DNA of 45,914 bases from an uncultured Eubacteriales bacterium (GTDB lineage Bacteria > Bacillota > Clostridia > Christensenellales > Aristaeellaceae). Numbering within the stretch: position 1 is the first letter of the stretch; every line of letters begins with the position of its first letter. The stretch is from NCBI GenBank assembly GCA_902800625.1, contig CADCFG010000034.1, forward strand, positions 1 through 45,914, in the 5' to 3' direction. The notes under the pieces are model-generated. The model was not told the origin of the DNA. It made no database searches and worked only from the letters and a program-made list of their open reading frames with translations. This document shows positions 16,162 to 23,795 of the stretch, piece after piece. The position numbers and the translations under genes are program-made.

Positions 16162-16816
16162 AAAGTACAAGCGGGCGTTTCAGTCGCTGCATGCCCCCAA
16201 TAACGATTGGTTGGAGGCAGTGAACATGGATATGAACAGAAAGCATGAGCGGTTTTCCTTTTCCCGGCGGGCGGCGGTGGCCGTGATGGTTGCGGTGCTG
16301 CTGGTGGGCTCGCTGACGGCGGCCTACGCCACGGACCTGGGCGGGGTTCGACAGATGATAACGATGTGGTTCCACGGGCAGGCGACGGACGCCACGGTGG
16401 AGGTCTACACCGGCGAGGACGGCGGCGTGGACGTGGAGTTTGTCGGCGATGACGGCGGAGAGGGCAGTCCGGCCCCGGCCAGCTATGTGGTCACCTGGAC
16501 GGACGAGAACGGCGAGGAACACCAGATGATGGGCGGCGGCGTGGCCATGGAGCCCGACGGCACCGAGCGTCCGCTGACGATGGACGAGTACCTGGAGGAC
16601 CTGTCCGGCTCCCCGGCGGAGATGCTGGAGGTGAACGACGATGGTCGCGTGACGCTCTACTGGTACGACATCGCCGAGGACATTACCGACCGCTTTGAGG
16701 ACGGCGTGTGTCGGCTCACCCTCACCCACGGGGACGAGACCCTGTACTTCACCGTCATGGACGCGGGCGACGGCGCCTACAACGTCAGCGCCGCCGCGGA
16801 CGGATACGTGGATTGA
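16148..16816 (+). CDS. Membrane-anchored anti-sigma-like protein, second copy
   Basis: A 222-residue protein overlapping the ECF sigma gene. About 38 charged N-terminal residues (MSNREKYKRAFQSLHAP) are followed by one transmembrane helix (about 41-60) and an acidic outer domain rich in Asp, Glu and Gly. The N-terminal shape (a short helix ending in Asn-Asp-Trp, then a Lys/Arg stop) is typical of firmicute DUF4179-type regulators. It lacks a zinc motif. It should hold the sigma factor at the membrane until an envelope signal is sensed; this is inferred from position and topology. It is about half the length of the counterpart at 651, so the outer sensor parts are unrelated in size. Confidence 0.68.
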   Translation: MSNREKYKRAFQSLHAPNNDWLEAVNMDMNRKHERFSFSRRAAVAVMVAVLLVGSLTAAYATDLGGVRQMITMWFHGQATDATVEVYTGEDGGVDVEFVGDDGGEGSPAPASYVVTWTDENGEEHQMMGGGVAMEPDGTERPLTMDEYLEDLSGSPAEMLEVNDDGRVTLYWYDIAEDITDRFEDGVCRLTLTHGDETLYFTVMDAGDGAYNVSAAADGYVD

Positions 16817-16838
16817 CCGCGTCCGTTGAGGGAACGGG

Positions 16839-16880
16839 AATCCTTTGTCGCGCAGGTCTGCGCGGCAAAGGATTTTCGCT
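16839..16880 (+). terminator. Terminator after the second sigma pair
   Basis: A 16-bp stem with one G-T pair (16839-16854 with 16859-16874) and a GGTC loop, followed by TTCGCTGTTTT. Confidence 0.75.
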
Positions 16881-16976
16881 GTTTTGGCGCCCATAAAAAT
16901 TCCTTTCAGGGGTAGATTGTTAAGAAATTATGTGATATAATTGAGTATCAAACAGTACAGATGACGGAGGGCGCGC

Positions 16977-18137
16977 ATGAGAATCGGCATCCTGGGGGGC
17001 ACGCTGGACCCTATCCACAACGGGCACATTGAAATCGCGTTGGCGGCGATGGACGTGCTCGGGCTGGACGGCGTGGCGCTGATGCCCTCGGGAGACCCGC
17101 CCCACAAGCCCCGGGCCACGGACAAGCGGGACCGCATGGAGATGGCGAAGCTGGCCGCGGCGGAGCACCCCGGCCTGTACGCCAGCGACGTGGAGATCGC
17201 CCGCCGGGGCACTACCTACACCGTGGACACCCTCTCGGCGCTGTCGGTGGAGCGGCCGGACGTGCAGTGGACCTACATCATCGGCGCGGACACGCTGAAC
17301 ACGCTGGATTCCTGGCGGGAATTTCCCCGGGTGGCCCGGCTGTGTGACTTCGCCGTCATCAACCGCCCCGGCTGCGACGTGGAGCTGGCGAAGCTGCGGG
17401 CCAGCGCCATCGAGGCTTGCTATGGCACCCGCGTGGCGCTGCTGCCGGTGAGCGGCCCGGCGCTGTCCTCCACGAAGATCCGTCGGCGTGTGGCGGCGGG
17501 GGAGGACATCTCCGGCGAGGTGCCCGCGCCGGTGGCAGCCTATATCCGCGACCGCGGGTTGTACCTGTGTGACTACAGCGAGGCGCAGATCCTGGATAAG
17601 CTGAAGGGCATGATCACCGAGCGCCGCTACGCGCACACCCTGGGCGTGGCCGACACCGCCGTGCGCCTGGCGCCCAAGTGTGGCGTGGACGTGCACAGGG
17701 CGCGTCTGGCGGCGCTTCTGCACGACTGCGCCAAGTCCATGCCGCTGGAGGATATGCGCGCGCTGGTGACGGAAAGCCTGCCCGACCTGGACGACGCGGA
17801 GCTGGAGACCCGGCAGATCCTCCACGCTCCCGCGGGGATGATCCTGGCGCGGGACATGTTCGGCGTGCGGGATCCGTCCATACTCTCCGCCATCCGCAAG
17901 CACACCGTGGGCGCGGGGGACATGTCGCCCATGGACGCCCTCATCTACGTGGCCGACTTCATCGAGCCGGGGCGGGAGCCGTTCCCGGGGCTTGAAAAGG
18001 CCCGCAGGCTGGCGGAGAAGGACATCTACCAGGCCATGCTGTGCTGCGCGGAGCTGACCGCCAAGCACCTGCGCGCCCACGGGCAGGACATCCACCCGCG
18101 GACGCTGAATCTGATCAGCGCGTTTTCACCTGAATAA
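16977..18137 (+). CDS. nadD-yqeK: Fused nicotinate-nucleotide adenylyltransferase (NadD) and YqeK HD hydrolase
   Basis: A 386-residue fusion. Residues 1-195 are NadD, which makes deamido-NAD from nicotinate mononucleotide and ATP: GGTLDPIHNGH (7-17) is the nucleotidyltransferase motif and SSTKIR (164-169) the C-terminal ATP site. Residues 199-386 are YqeK, an HD-domain diadenosine tetraphosphate hydrolase, with metal ligands H220, H249-D250, H283 and D327. In Bacillus the two are separate neighbouring genes; here one reading frame joins them with no stop or start between. RsfS follows 33 bases downstream, the usual order. A TATAAT (16936-16941) upstream lacks a clear -35. GACGGAGG precedes the ATG. 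Confidence 0.92.
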   Translation: MRIGILGGTLDPIHNGHIEIALAAMDVLGLDGVALMPSGDPPHKPRATDKRDRMEMAKLAAAEHPGLYASDVEIARRGTTYTVDTLSALSVERPDVQWTYIIGADTLNTLDSWREFPRVARLCDFAVINRPGCDVELAKLRASAIEACYGTRVALLPVSGPALSSTKIRRRVAAGEDISGEVPAPVAAYIRDRGLYLCDYSEAQILDKLKGMITERRYAHTLGVADTAVRLAPKCGVDVHRARLAALLHDCAKSMPLEDMRALVTESLPDLDDAELETRQILHAPAGMILARDMFGVRDPSILSAIRKHTVGAGDMSPMDALIYVADFIEPGREPFPGLEKARRLAEKDIYQAMLCCAELTAKHLRAHGQDIHPRTLNLISAFSPE

Positions 18138-18170
18138 ATATACACACATAGACCAAAGGAGGCGCAACAC

Positions 18171-18524
18171 ATGATGGAACCCAAGGCGTTGGCGAGCAGG
18201 ATTGCCGAGATTCTGGACAACAAGGGCGCGACCGACATACAGATCCTGGAGGTCGGCCACATGACCTCCATCACCGATTTCTTCGTGGTGGCCAGCGGCC
18301 GCAATGTGCAGTCGGTGCACACCCTGGCCGAGGAAGTGGAGGACAAGCTGGCCGAGGAGGGCATCGCCCCCCGCCGCAAGGAGGGCAAGAACGGCGCGCG
18401 CTGGATCGTGCTGGACTATGCCCACGTGATCGTGCACATCTTCCACCCGGAGGAGCGCCAGTACTACAACATCGAGCGCCTCTGGCAGGACGGCACCAAC
18501 CAGGAGCCCTATCCGGAAGCGTGA
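18171..18524 (+). CDS. rsfS: Ribosome silencing factor RsfS (Iojap/DUF143)
   Basis: A 117-residue protein matching RsfS: LDNKGATDIQILEVGH, then TDFFVVASGRN, then the C-terminal WIVLDYAHVIVHIFHPEERQ and YYNIERLW. In the family it binds ribosomal protein L14 (uL14) and blocks subunit joining when nutrients are short. It directly follows nadD-yqeK, as in most firmicutes. AAAGGAGG sits upstream of tandem ATG codons (18171 and 18174), so the first methionine is uncertain by one codon. The next feature is a separate promoter and T-box, so this ends the operon. Confidence 0.93.
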   Translation: MMEPKALASRIAEILDNKGATDIQILEVGHMTSITDFFVVASGRNVQSVHTLAEEVEDKLAEEGIAPRRKEGKNGARWIVLDYAHVIVHIFHPEERQYYNIERLWQDGTNQEPYPEA

Positions 18525-18556
18525 GGGCGTGACGCTGCACTAAACGCAGATTTAAC

Positions 18557-18585
18557 TTGCGATATGCAGGGTAAAAGTTTATAAT
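18557..18585 (+). promoter_or_regulatory. Promoter of the T-box operon
   Basis: TTGCGA (18557-18562), a 17-base spacer and a perfect TATAAT (18580-18585). Transcription should start near 18592, just before Stem I of the T-box. Confidence 0.75.
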
Positions 18586-18591
18586 TCTATT

Positions 18592-18861
18592 AACGCGATG
18601 AAGGAGAGAAGTAGGCCCTTCCCAGCGCATGAAGAGAGCCGCCGGTCGGTGCGAGGTGGTTGCGCGGTATGGCCGAATACACTTTGGAGCGGCGCATCGA
18701 AAGCCGGGCATGGCCAGTAGGCTGCGACGGGCGCGCCCGATACAGCGCGGGGGACGCGTGCGCGTCCCGCAAAGGGCGCCTGCCGCGAGGCGGCGTCAAA
18801 TAGAGGTGGTACCACGGGTTTTCATCCCGTCCTCTGCTGATGGCAGGGGACGGGATTTTTT
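18592..18861 (+). ncRNA. T-box riboswitch, probable tyrosine (UAC) specifier
   Basis: All main T-box parts are visible. Stem I closes with CGATG (18596-18600) and CATCG (18695-18699); it holds AGTA (18610-18613), the GAAGAGAGC bulge region (18631-18639) and a GGTCGGTGCGAGG distal part. The specifier, read from the usual position before ACTTTGGAGC, is TAC (18678-18680), Tyr. A Stem III hairpin lies at about 18751-18769. The antiterminator pairs AGAGG (18802-18806) with CCTCT, with the 7-base bulge TGGTACC, and ACGGG with CCCGT. The competing terminator is a 14-bp stem (18824-18837 with 18843-18856) with six Ts. Uncharged tRNA binding would allow transcription of the CoA-ligase genes downstream. 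Confidence 0.93.
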
Positions 18862-18920
18862 GCGACCGGCGGCGCTGCCGGCAAACGCGACATCACAAAC
18901 ACGACTGGAGGCCGAATGAC

Positions 18921-20555
18921 ATGCCAATTACCGAGATCCTTGAAAAGAACGCCAGGAAGTATGGCTCTGAGATCGCGCTGGTGGAGATCAACCCCGAGGT
19001 GCGCGAGGAGCGCCGGGTCACCTGGAAGGAGTACGAGCTGATCGAGCGCGGCGCTTCCGAGGAGTTCCGCCGGGAGATCACCTGGAGCGTGTTCGACGAG
19101 AAGGCGAACCGCTGCGCCAACCTGCTGATGAGCCGCGGCATCAAGAAGGGCGACAAGGTGGCCATCCTGCTGATGAACTGCCTGGAGTGGCTGCCGCTGT
19201 ACTTCGGCATCCTCAAGACCGGCGCGCTGGTGGTGCCCATGAACTACCGCTATTCCGCCGACGAGATCCAGTACTGCGCGGACCTGGCGGACGTGGACGC
19301 CATGTTCTTCGGGCCGGAGTTCATCGGCCGCGTGGAGGAGAGCATCGACAGGATGCCCCGGGTGAAGCTGCTGTTCTACGTGGGCGACAACTGCCCGACC
19401 TTCGCCGAGAACTACTTGCACCTGGCGGCCAACCAGTCCAGCGCCGCCCCCAACATCGACCTGGAGGACGAGGACGACGCGGCCATCTACTTCTCCTCGG
19501 GCACCACGGGCTTCCCCAAGGCCATCCTGCACAACCACGAGAGCCTGATGCACGCCTGCAAGACCGAGCAGAAGCACCACGGCCAGACCCACAAGGACGT
19601 GTTCCTGTGCATCCCGCCGCTGTACCACACCGGCGCGAAGATGCACTGGTTCGGCTCGTTCCTGGTGGGTGGCAGGGCCGTGCTGCTGAAGGGCGTGAAG
19701 CCCCTGACCATCATCAAGACCGCCGCCGAGGAGCATTGCAGCATCGTCTGGCTGCTGGTGCCCTGGGCCCAGGACATCCTGGACGCCATCGACCGCGGCG
19801 AGATCGACCTGAACCAGTACGACCTGTCCGCCTGGCGGCTGATGCACATTGGCGCGCAGCCCGTGCCCCGCAGCCTGATCAAGCGCTGGAAGGAGAAGTT
19901 CCCGAACCACCAGTACGACACCAACTACGGCCTCAGCGAATCCATCGGCCCCGGCTGCGTGCACCTGGGCGTGGAGAACATCGACAAGGTGGGCGCCATC
20001 GGCATCCCCGGCTACGGCTGGCAGGCGCGCATCATCGACGAGCAGGGCAACGACGTGCCCCAGGGCCAGGTGGGCGAGCTGGCCGTGAAGGGCCCCGGCG
20101 TGATGACCTGCTACTACAAGGACCCCAAGGCCACCGCCGAGGTGCTGCATGACGACTGGCTCTGGACCGGCGACATGGCCATGCGGGACGAGGAGGGCTT
20201 CATCTACCTGGTGGACCGCAAGAAGGACGTCATCATCACCGGCGGCGAGAACCTGTACCCGGTGCAGATCGAGGACTTCCTCCGCGCCCACAACGACATC
20301 AAGGACGTGGCCGTCATCGGCCTGCCGCACCCGCGCCTGGGTGAAATCGCCGCGGCCATCATCGAACTGAAGCCCGGCGCGACCACCACCGAGGAGGACA
20401 TCGAAAAGTTCTGCCAGGCGCTGCCCCGCTACAAGCGGCCCCGGAAGATCATCTTCGCCGACGTGCCTCGCAACCCCACCGGCAAGATCGAAAAGCCGAA
20501 GCTGCGCGAGATCTATGGCGCGAAGCAGCTGGTGGCCGAGCAGGTGGAGAGTTGA
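18921..20555 (+). CDS. AMP-forming acyl-CoA ligase (ANL superfamily), T-box controlled
   Basis: A 544-residue adenylate-forming ligase. Visible core motifs are YFSSGTTGFPKAIL (P-loop), YGLSES, WTGDMA, DRKKDVIITGGENLYP (hinge) and PTGKIEK with the catalytic lysine near the C-terminus. It converts a carboxylic acid, ATP and CoA to acyl-CoA. The family includes fatty-acid and aryl-acid ligases, and the substrate cannot be read from sequence. Being first behind a tyrosine-type T-box and followed by phenylacetate-CoA ligase suggests an aromatic acid such as an arylacetate; this is inference. The start at 18921 follows GGAGG by about 9 bases and lies 60 bases after the T-box terminator. Confidence 0.85.
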   Translation: MPITEILEKNARKYGSEIALVEINPEVREERRVTWKEYELIERGASEEFRREITWSVFDEKANRCANLLMSRGIKKGDKVAILLMNCLEWLPLYFGILKTGALVVPMNYRYSADEIQYCADLADVDAMFFGPEFIGRVEESIDRMPRVKLLFYVGDNCPTFAENYLHLAANQSSAAPNIDLEDEDDAAIYFSSGTTGFPKAILHNHESLMHACKTEQKHHGQTHKDVFLCIPPLYHTGAKMHWFGSFLVGGRAVLLKGVKPLTIIKTAAEEHCSIVWLLVPWAQDILDAIDRGEIDLNQYDLSAWRLMHIGAQPVPRSLIKRWKEKFPNHQYDTNYGLSESIGPGCVHLGVENIDKVGAIGIPGYGWQARIIDEQGNDVPQGQVGELAVKGPGVMTCYYKDPKATAEVLHDDWLWTGDMAMRDEEGFIYLVDRKKDVIITGGENLYPVQIEDFLRAHNDIKDVAVIGLPHPRLGEIAAAIIELKPGATTTEEDIEKFCQALPRYKRPRKIIFADVPRNPTGKIEKPKLREIYGAKQLVAEQVES

Positions 20556-20591
20556 ACAACAGACGACGCAATACGAAAGGGATCAATCGCT

Positions 20592-21911
20592 ATGAGCCAA
20601 TCTGAACGCAGAATCTTCAATCCCGCCATGGAATGCATCGACCGCGAGCAGCTGCGCAAGCTGCAGGGCGAGCGGCTGGTGGAGACCGTGAAGCGGGAAT
20701 ACGAGAACGTGCCGATGTACCGCGCGCGCATGGATGCCGCCGGCATCAAGCCAGAGGACATCCGCGGGCTGGACGATCTGAAGTATCTGCCCTTCACGGA
20801 AAAGACCGACCTGAGGGACTACTATCCCTTCGGGCTGCTGGCCTCCCCGAAGAAGGACATCATTCGCATCCAGGGCTCCTCCGGCACCACCGGCAAGCCC
20901 ATCGTGGCCGGCTATACCCGAAACGACATCGCCGTCTGGAGCGAAATGATGGCCCGCACGCTCACCGCCGCGGGCGCTACCTGCGAGGACGTGGTGCAGG
21001 TCACCTACGGCCTGGGCCTGTTCACCGGCGGCTTCGGCGCGTATCAGGGCGCGGACAAGCTGGGGGCCATGGTCATCCCCATGTCCAGCGGCAACACCCA
21101 GCGCCAGATCACCATGATGAAGGACCTGGGCACCACCATCCTGTGCTGCACGCCCTCCTATGCCACCTATCTGGGCGAGACCATCCGCGAGATGGGCATC
21201 GACCCGGGCAAGGACCTGAAGTTGAAGGCGGGCTGCTTCGGCGCGGAGCCCTGGACCGAGGAGATGCGTGTGCGCATCGAGCAGCTGCTGGAGATCGACG
21301 CCTGCGACATCTACGGGCTCACCGAAATCGCCGGCCCCGGCGTGGCCTTCGAGTGCCTGGAGAAGCATGGCATGCACATCAACGAGGACCACGTGATCGC
21401 CGAGATCATCAATCCCGCCACCGGCGAACAGCTGCCCTACGGCATGCCCGGCGAGCTGGTGTTCACCACCATCACCAAGACCGGCCAGCCGATGCTGCGC
21501 TATCGCACCCACGACATCTGCACCCTCACCGACGACAAGTGCGCCTGCGGCCGCACCCTGGCCCGCATGGGCCGCATCACCGGCCGCACCGACGACATGC
21601 TGGTCATCCGCGGCGTAAACGTGTTCCCCAGCCAGATCGAATCCGTGCTGGTGGGCGCGGACGGCGTCGCCCCGCACTACATGCTGATCGTGGACCGCGT
21701 GAACTCCTCCGACACCCTGGAGGTGCAGGTGGAGATGACCGAGGACATGTTCGGCGACACCGTGTCCCACATCGAAAACGTGCGCAAGTACATCACCGGC
21801 CAGATCAAGTCCGTGGTGGGCATCGCCTCCAAGGTGACGCTGGTCGCGCCCAAGTCCATCCCGCGCAGCGAGGGCAAGGCCAAGCGCGTGATCGACAAGA
21901 GGAATCTTTAA
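20592..21911 (+). CDS. paaK: Phenylacetate-CoA ligase
   Basis: A 439-residue PaaK-type ligase: IQGSSGTTGKPIVAGYT (ATP-binding loop), CFGAEPWTEEMR, DIYGLTEIAGPG, LRYRTHDICTL, a CACGRT segment typical of the anaerobic PaaK group, and DDMLVIRGVNVFPSQIE. It activates phenylacetate or related arylacetates with ATP and CoA. In anaerobes such ligases often work beside indolepyruvate ferredoxin oxidoreductase, either to break down aromatic amino acids or, in reverse, to make them from arylacetates. No oxidoreductase lies in this window. It is 36 bases downstream of the other ligase in the T-box operon, with AAAGG before its ATG. Confidence 0.92.
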   Translation: MSQSERRIFNPAMECIDREQLRKLQGERLVETVKREYENVPMYRARMDAAGIKPEDIRGLDDLKYLPFTEKTDLRDYYPFGLLASPKKDIIRIQGSSGTTGKPIVAGYTRNDIAVWSEMMARTLTAAGATCEDVVQVTYGLGLFTGGFGAYQGADKLGAMVIPMSSGNTQRQITMMKDLGTTILCCTPSYATYLGETIREMGIDPGKDLKLKAGCFGAEPWTEEMRVRIEQLLEIDACDIYGLTEIAGPGVAFECLEKHGMHINEDHVIAEIINPATGEQLPYGMPGELVFTTITKTGQPMLRYRTHDICTLTDDKCACGRTLARMGRITGRTDDMLVIRGVNVFPSQIESVLVGADGVAPHYMLIVDRVNSSDTLEVQVEMTEDMFGDTVSHIENVRKYITGQIKSVVGIASKVTLVAPKSIPRSEGKAKRVIDKRNL

Positions 21912-21914
21912 CGT

Positions 21915-22193
21915 CGGCTGCCCCGGCCCGCAAGGGGCCGTCGCAGCTACGCGGGCCGGTCTCCTTCGGAACCGGCGACCGCTAGTCGGCGCTCAGCGCC
22001 TCCCTCCGATTCCGGCCCGCAAGGGGCCGTCGCAGCTACGCGGGCCGGTCTCCTTCGGAACCGGCGACCGCTAGTCGGCGCTCAGCGCCTCCCTCCGATT
22101 CGGCTGCTCCGGCCCGCAAGGGGCCGTCGCAGCTACGCGGGCCGGTCTCCTTCGGAACCGGCGACCGCTAGTCGGCGCTCAGCGCCTCCCTCC
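21915..22193 (+). repeat. Three-copy ~85-bp structured repeat between paaK and the ACT gene
   Basis: Three nearly identical units begin with CCGGCCCGCAAGGGGCC at 21923, 22012 and 22109. Each contains three potential hairpins: CCGGCCCGC with GCGGGCCGG (9 bp), GGTCTCC/GGAACC around TTCG, and GGCGC/GCGCC. Units 1 and 3 are preceded by CGGCTGC; unit 2 lacks it, so spacing is 89 and 97 bases. No open reading frame or spacer-like unique sequence occurs. Located in the transcribed gap of the T-box operon, it may affect mRNA stability or downstream expression, or be a mobile palindromic element that multiplied in place. Confidence 0.85.
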
Positions 22194-22218
22194 TAGAACA
22201 TCGAAGGAGTGATATGTT

Positions 22219-22659
22219 TTGTTTATCAAGCAGATTTCCGTATTCCTCGAGAATCATCCCGGCGCGCTGCGGGAGATGACCGAGCTGCTGGGCAAGGGCG
22301 GCGTGGACCTGCTGGCCCTGTCCGTGGCCGACACCCAGAACTTTGGCATCATCCGCATCATCGTGGAGAGCGCCCAGGTCGATCCGGCGGTGCAGCTGCT
22401 GCGCGACAGCGGCTACATTGCCAAGGTGAACCACGTCATCTGCGCCGAGGTGCCGGACCGCCCCCTGGGCCTTTCGGAGCTGCTGGCCATGATCGAGAAG
22501 GCCAACCTGTCCGTGGAGTATATGTACTCCTTCCAGCGGGCCTCCAGCCAGGGCGAGGCCGCGCTGATCCTGCGTCTGAACAACGGCGAAAAGGCCGCCA
22601 AGCTGTTCCAGATGAACAACGTGAAGACCCTGAGCCAGGAGCAGGTGGACACCCTGTAA
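22219..22659 (+). CDS. Tandem ACT-domain protein
   Basis: A 146-residue protein made of two ACT domains (about 1-70 and 71-146). The first shows the VFLENHPGALREMTELLG start and the second the LGLSELLAMIEKANLSVEYMY pattern. ACT domains bind amino acids, and tandem-ACT proteins are frequent neighbours of paaK-type ligases in Clostridia, where they are thought to sense an aromatic or other amino acid. The start is TTG at 22219, with AAGGAG (22204-22209) exactly 9 bases upstream; an ATG at 22214 is out of frame. It is separated from paaK by the triple repeat but probably shares the T-box transcript. No catalytic domain is attached. Confidence 0.85.
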   Translation: MFIKQISVFLENHPGALREMTELLGKGGVDLLALSVADTQNFGIIRIIVESAQVDPAVQLLRDSGYIAKVNHVICAEVPDRPLGLSELLAMIEKANLSVEYMYSFQRASSQGEAALILRLNNGEKAAKLFQMNNVKTLSQEQVDTL

Positions 22660-22734
22660 AAAGTTTCATTCATAAACCGCCCGCAAAACGCATATATACC
22701 TTCCAGAGCGTTACGCAATGAAAGGAAGATATGT

Positions 22735-23508
22735 ATGGATAAGGTACGCCTGATGCTGGCGGACGACAATTTGAGCCTGCTTCGGCTGCTGTCGGACTAC
22801 CTGGGCCGCCAGGGCGACATCGAGCTGGTGGCGGCGGTTTCCGACGGCGTGGAGATTCCCGACGCCGTGCGGCAGTATGCGCCGGAGGTATTGGTGATGG
22901 ACATCATCATGCCCCGGCGCGACGGCTTTATGACCCTGGAGGCGCTGAACGCCATGGACGTGGCGCTGCGTCCCAGGGTGATCGTCCTGACCGGGCTGGC
23001 CCGGGACGACTTCATCATGCGGGCCATCGGCCTGGGCGCCAGCTATTACATGGTCAAGCCCTTCGACATGGAGCTGCTCCACGAGCGCATCCTGGAGGTG
23101 GCCAGGGAGCAGGGCGCGTCCATCCTCGCCCCCAGCGCCCCCGCCGAGCCGGCGGAGGAGTCCGTGGACGAGCGCATCACCAACCTGTTCCTCACGCTGG
23201 GCATCCCCGCCCACATCAAGGGTTACCAGTATCTGCGGGAGGCCGTGCGGATGGTGCTGGACAACCACGACGTGATCAACCGCATCACCAAGGAGCTGTA
23301 TCCCGGCATCGCCCGCAAGTTCGACACCTCCGCCAGCAAGGTGGAGCGGGCCATGCGCCACGCCATCGAGGTGGCCTGGACCCGGGGCCGGCTGGACGCC
23401 GTGAACCAGATGTACGGCTATCGCGTGTTCGCCCGGGAGGACAAGCCCACCAACGGCGAGTTCATCGCCATGGTGTCTGATAAACTGGCCGCGAAGAAGA
23501 CGGCGTGA
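22735..23508 (+). CDS. spo0A: Sporulation master regulator Spo0A
   Basis: A 257-residue response regulator. The receiver domain has the acidic pocket D10-D11, phosphorylation site D56 in VMDIIMP, and K108 in MVKPFD. The C-terminal DNA-binding domain (about 150-257) shows the Spo0A-specific HIKGYQYLREAV and SKVERAMRHAIEVAW recognition-helix region. Phosphorylated Spo0A starts sporulation by binding 0A boxes. In Bacillus and many Clostridia spoIVB lies immediately upstream; here the upstream gene is the ACT protein, so that pairing is lost. AAAGGAAG precedes the ATG. All key residues are intact, so the organism or its recent ancestor forms spores. Confidence 0.96.
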   Translation: MDKVRLMLADDNLSLLRLLSDYLGRQGDIELVAAVSDGVEIPDAVRQYAPEVLVMDIIMPRRDGFMTLEALNAMDVALRPRVIVLTGLARDDFIMRAIGLGASYYMVKPFDMELLHERILEVAREQGASILAPSAPAEPAEESVDERITNLFLTLGIPAHIKGYQYLREAVRMVLDNHDVINRITKELYPGIARKFDTSASKVERAMRHAIEVAWTRGRLDAVNQMYGYRVFAREDKPTNGEFIAMVSDKLAAKKTA

Positions 23509-23582
23509 CCACGGAAATTGAAACAGATACGGATGGATCATTCATCGCAGGGAAATAACAGCCGATCATTGACATAGAAACG

Positions 23583-23620
23583 GCCGTTGCACGGTACTGA
23601 TGTTGTGCAACGGCTGTTTC
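23583..23620 (+). terminator. Terminator-like hairpin after spo0A
   Basis: GCCGTTGCAC (23583-23592) pairs perfectly with GTGCAACGGC (23605-23614), followed by TGTTTCAT. The T run is short. Confidence 0.55.
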
Positions 23621-23640
23621 ATGTATCATTGAATGGAGCC

Positions 23641-23773
23641 GGATTGCCACGTCGGGCCATTTCATGCCCCTCCTCGCAATGACACGGCGGGATGCTGCAA
23701 TTTACAGCTCAATCACCGCCTGCGGCGTCATTGCGAAAAGGTTGGGGCGAAGCCTTGACCGACGTGGCAATCT
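23641..23773. repeat. Inverted-repeat element with 14-bp arms (dispersed family)
   Basis: GATTGCCACGTCGG (23642-23655) is the exact reverse complement of CCGACGTGGCAATC (23759-23772), and TCGCAATGAC (23674-23683) of GTCATTGCGA (23727-23736). Another half-element with the same two blocks lies at 30962-31008. No protein is encoded, so this resembles a small non-autonomous palindromic element. It fills most of the gap between spo0A and the SpoIIP gene. Confidence 0.75.
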
Positions 23774-23795
23774 GGTTTTCCCTCACCCATGAACG

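Noticed and set aside
21915..22193. CRISPR array
   Set aside because: Three long units follow each other with only 8 extra bases in one gap, so there are no spacers, and no cas gene is nearby.
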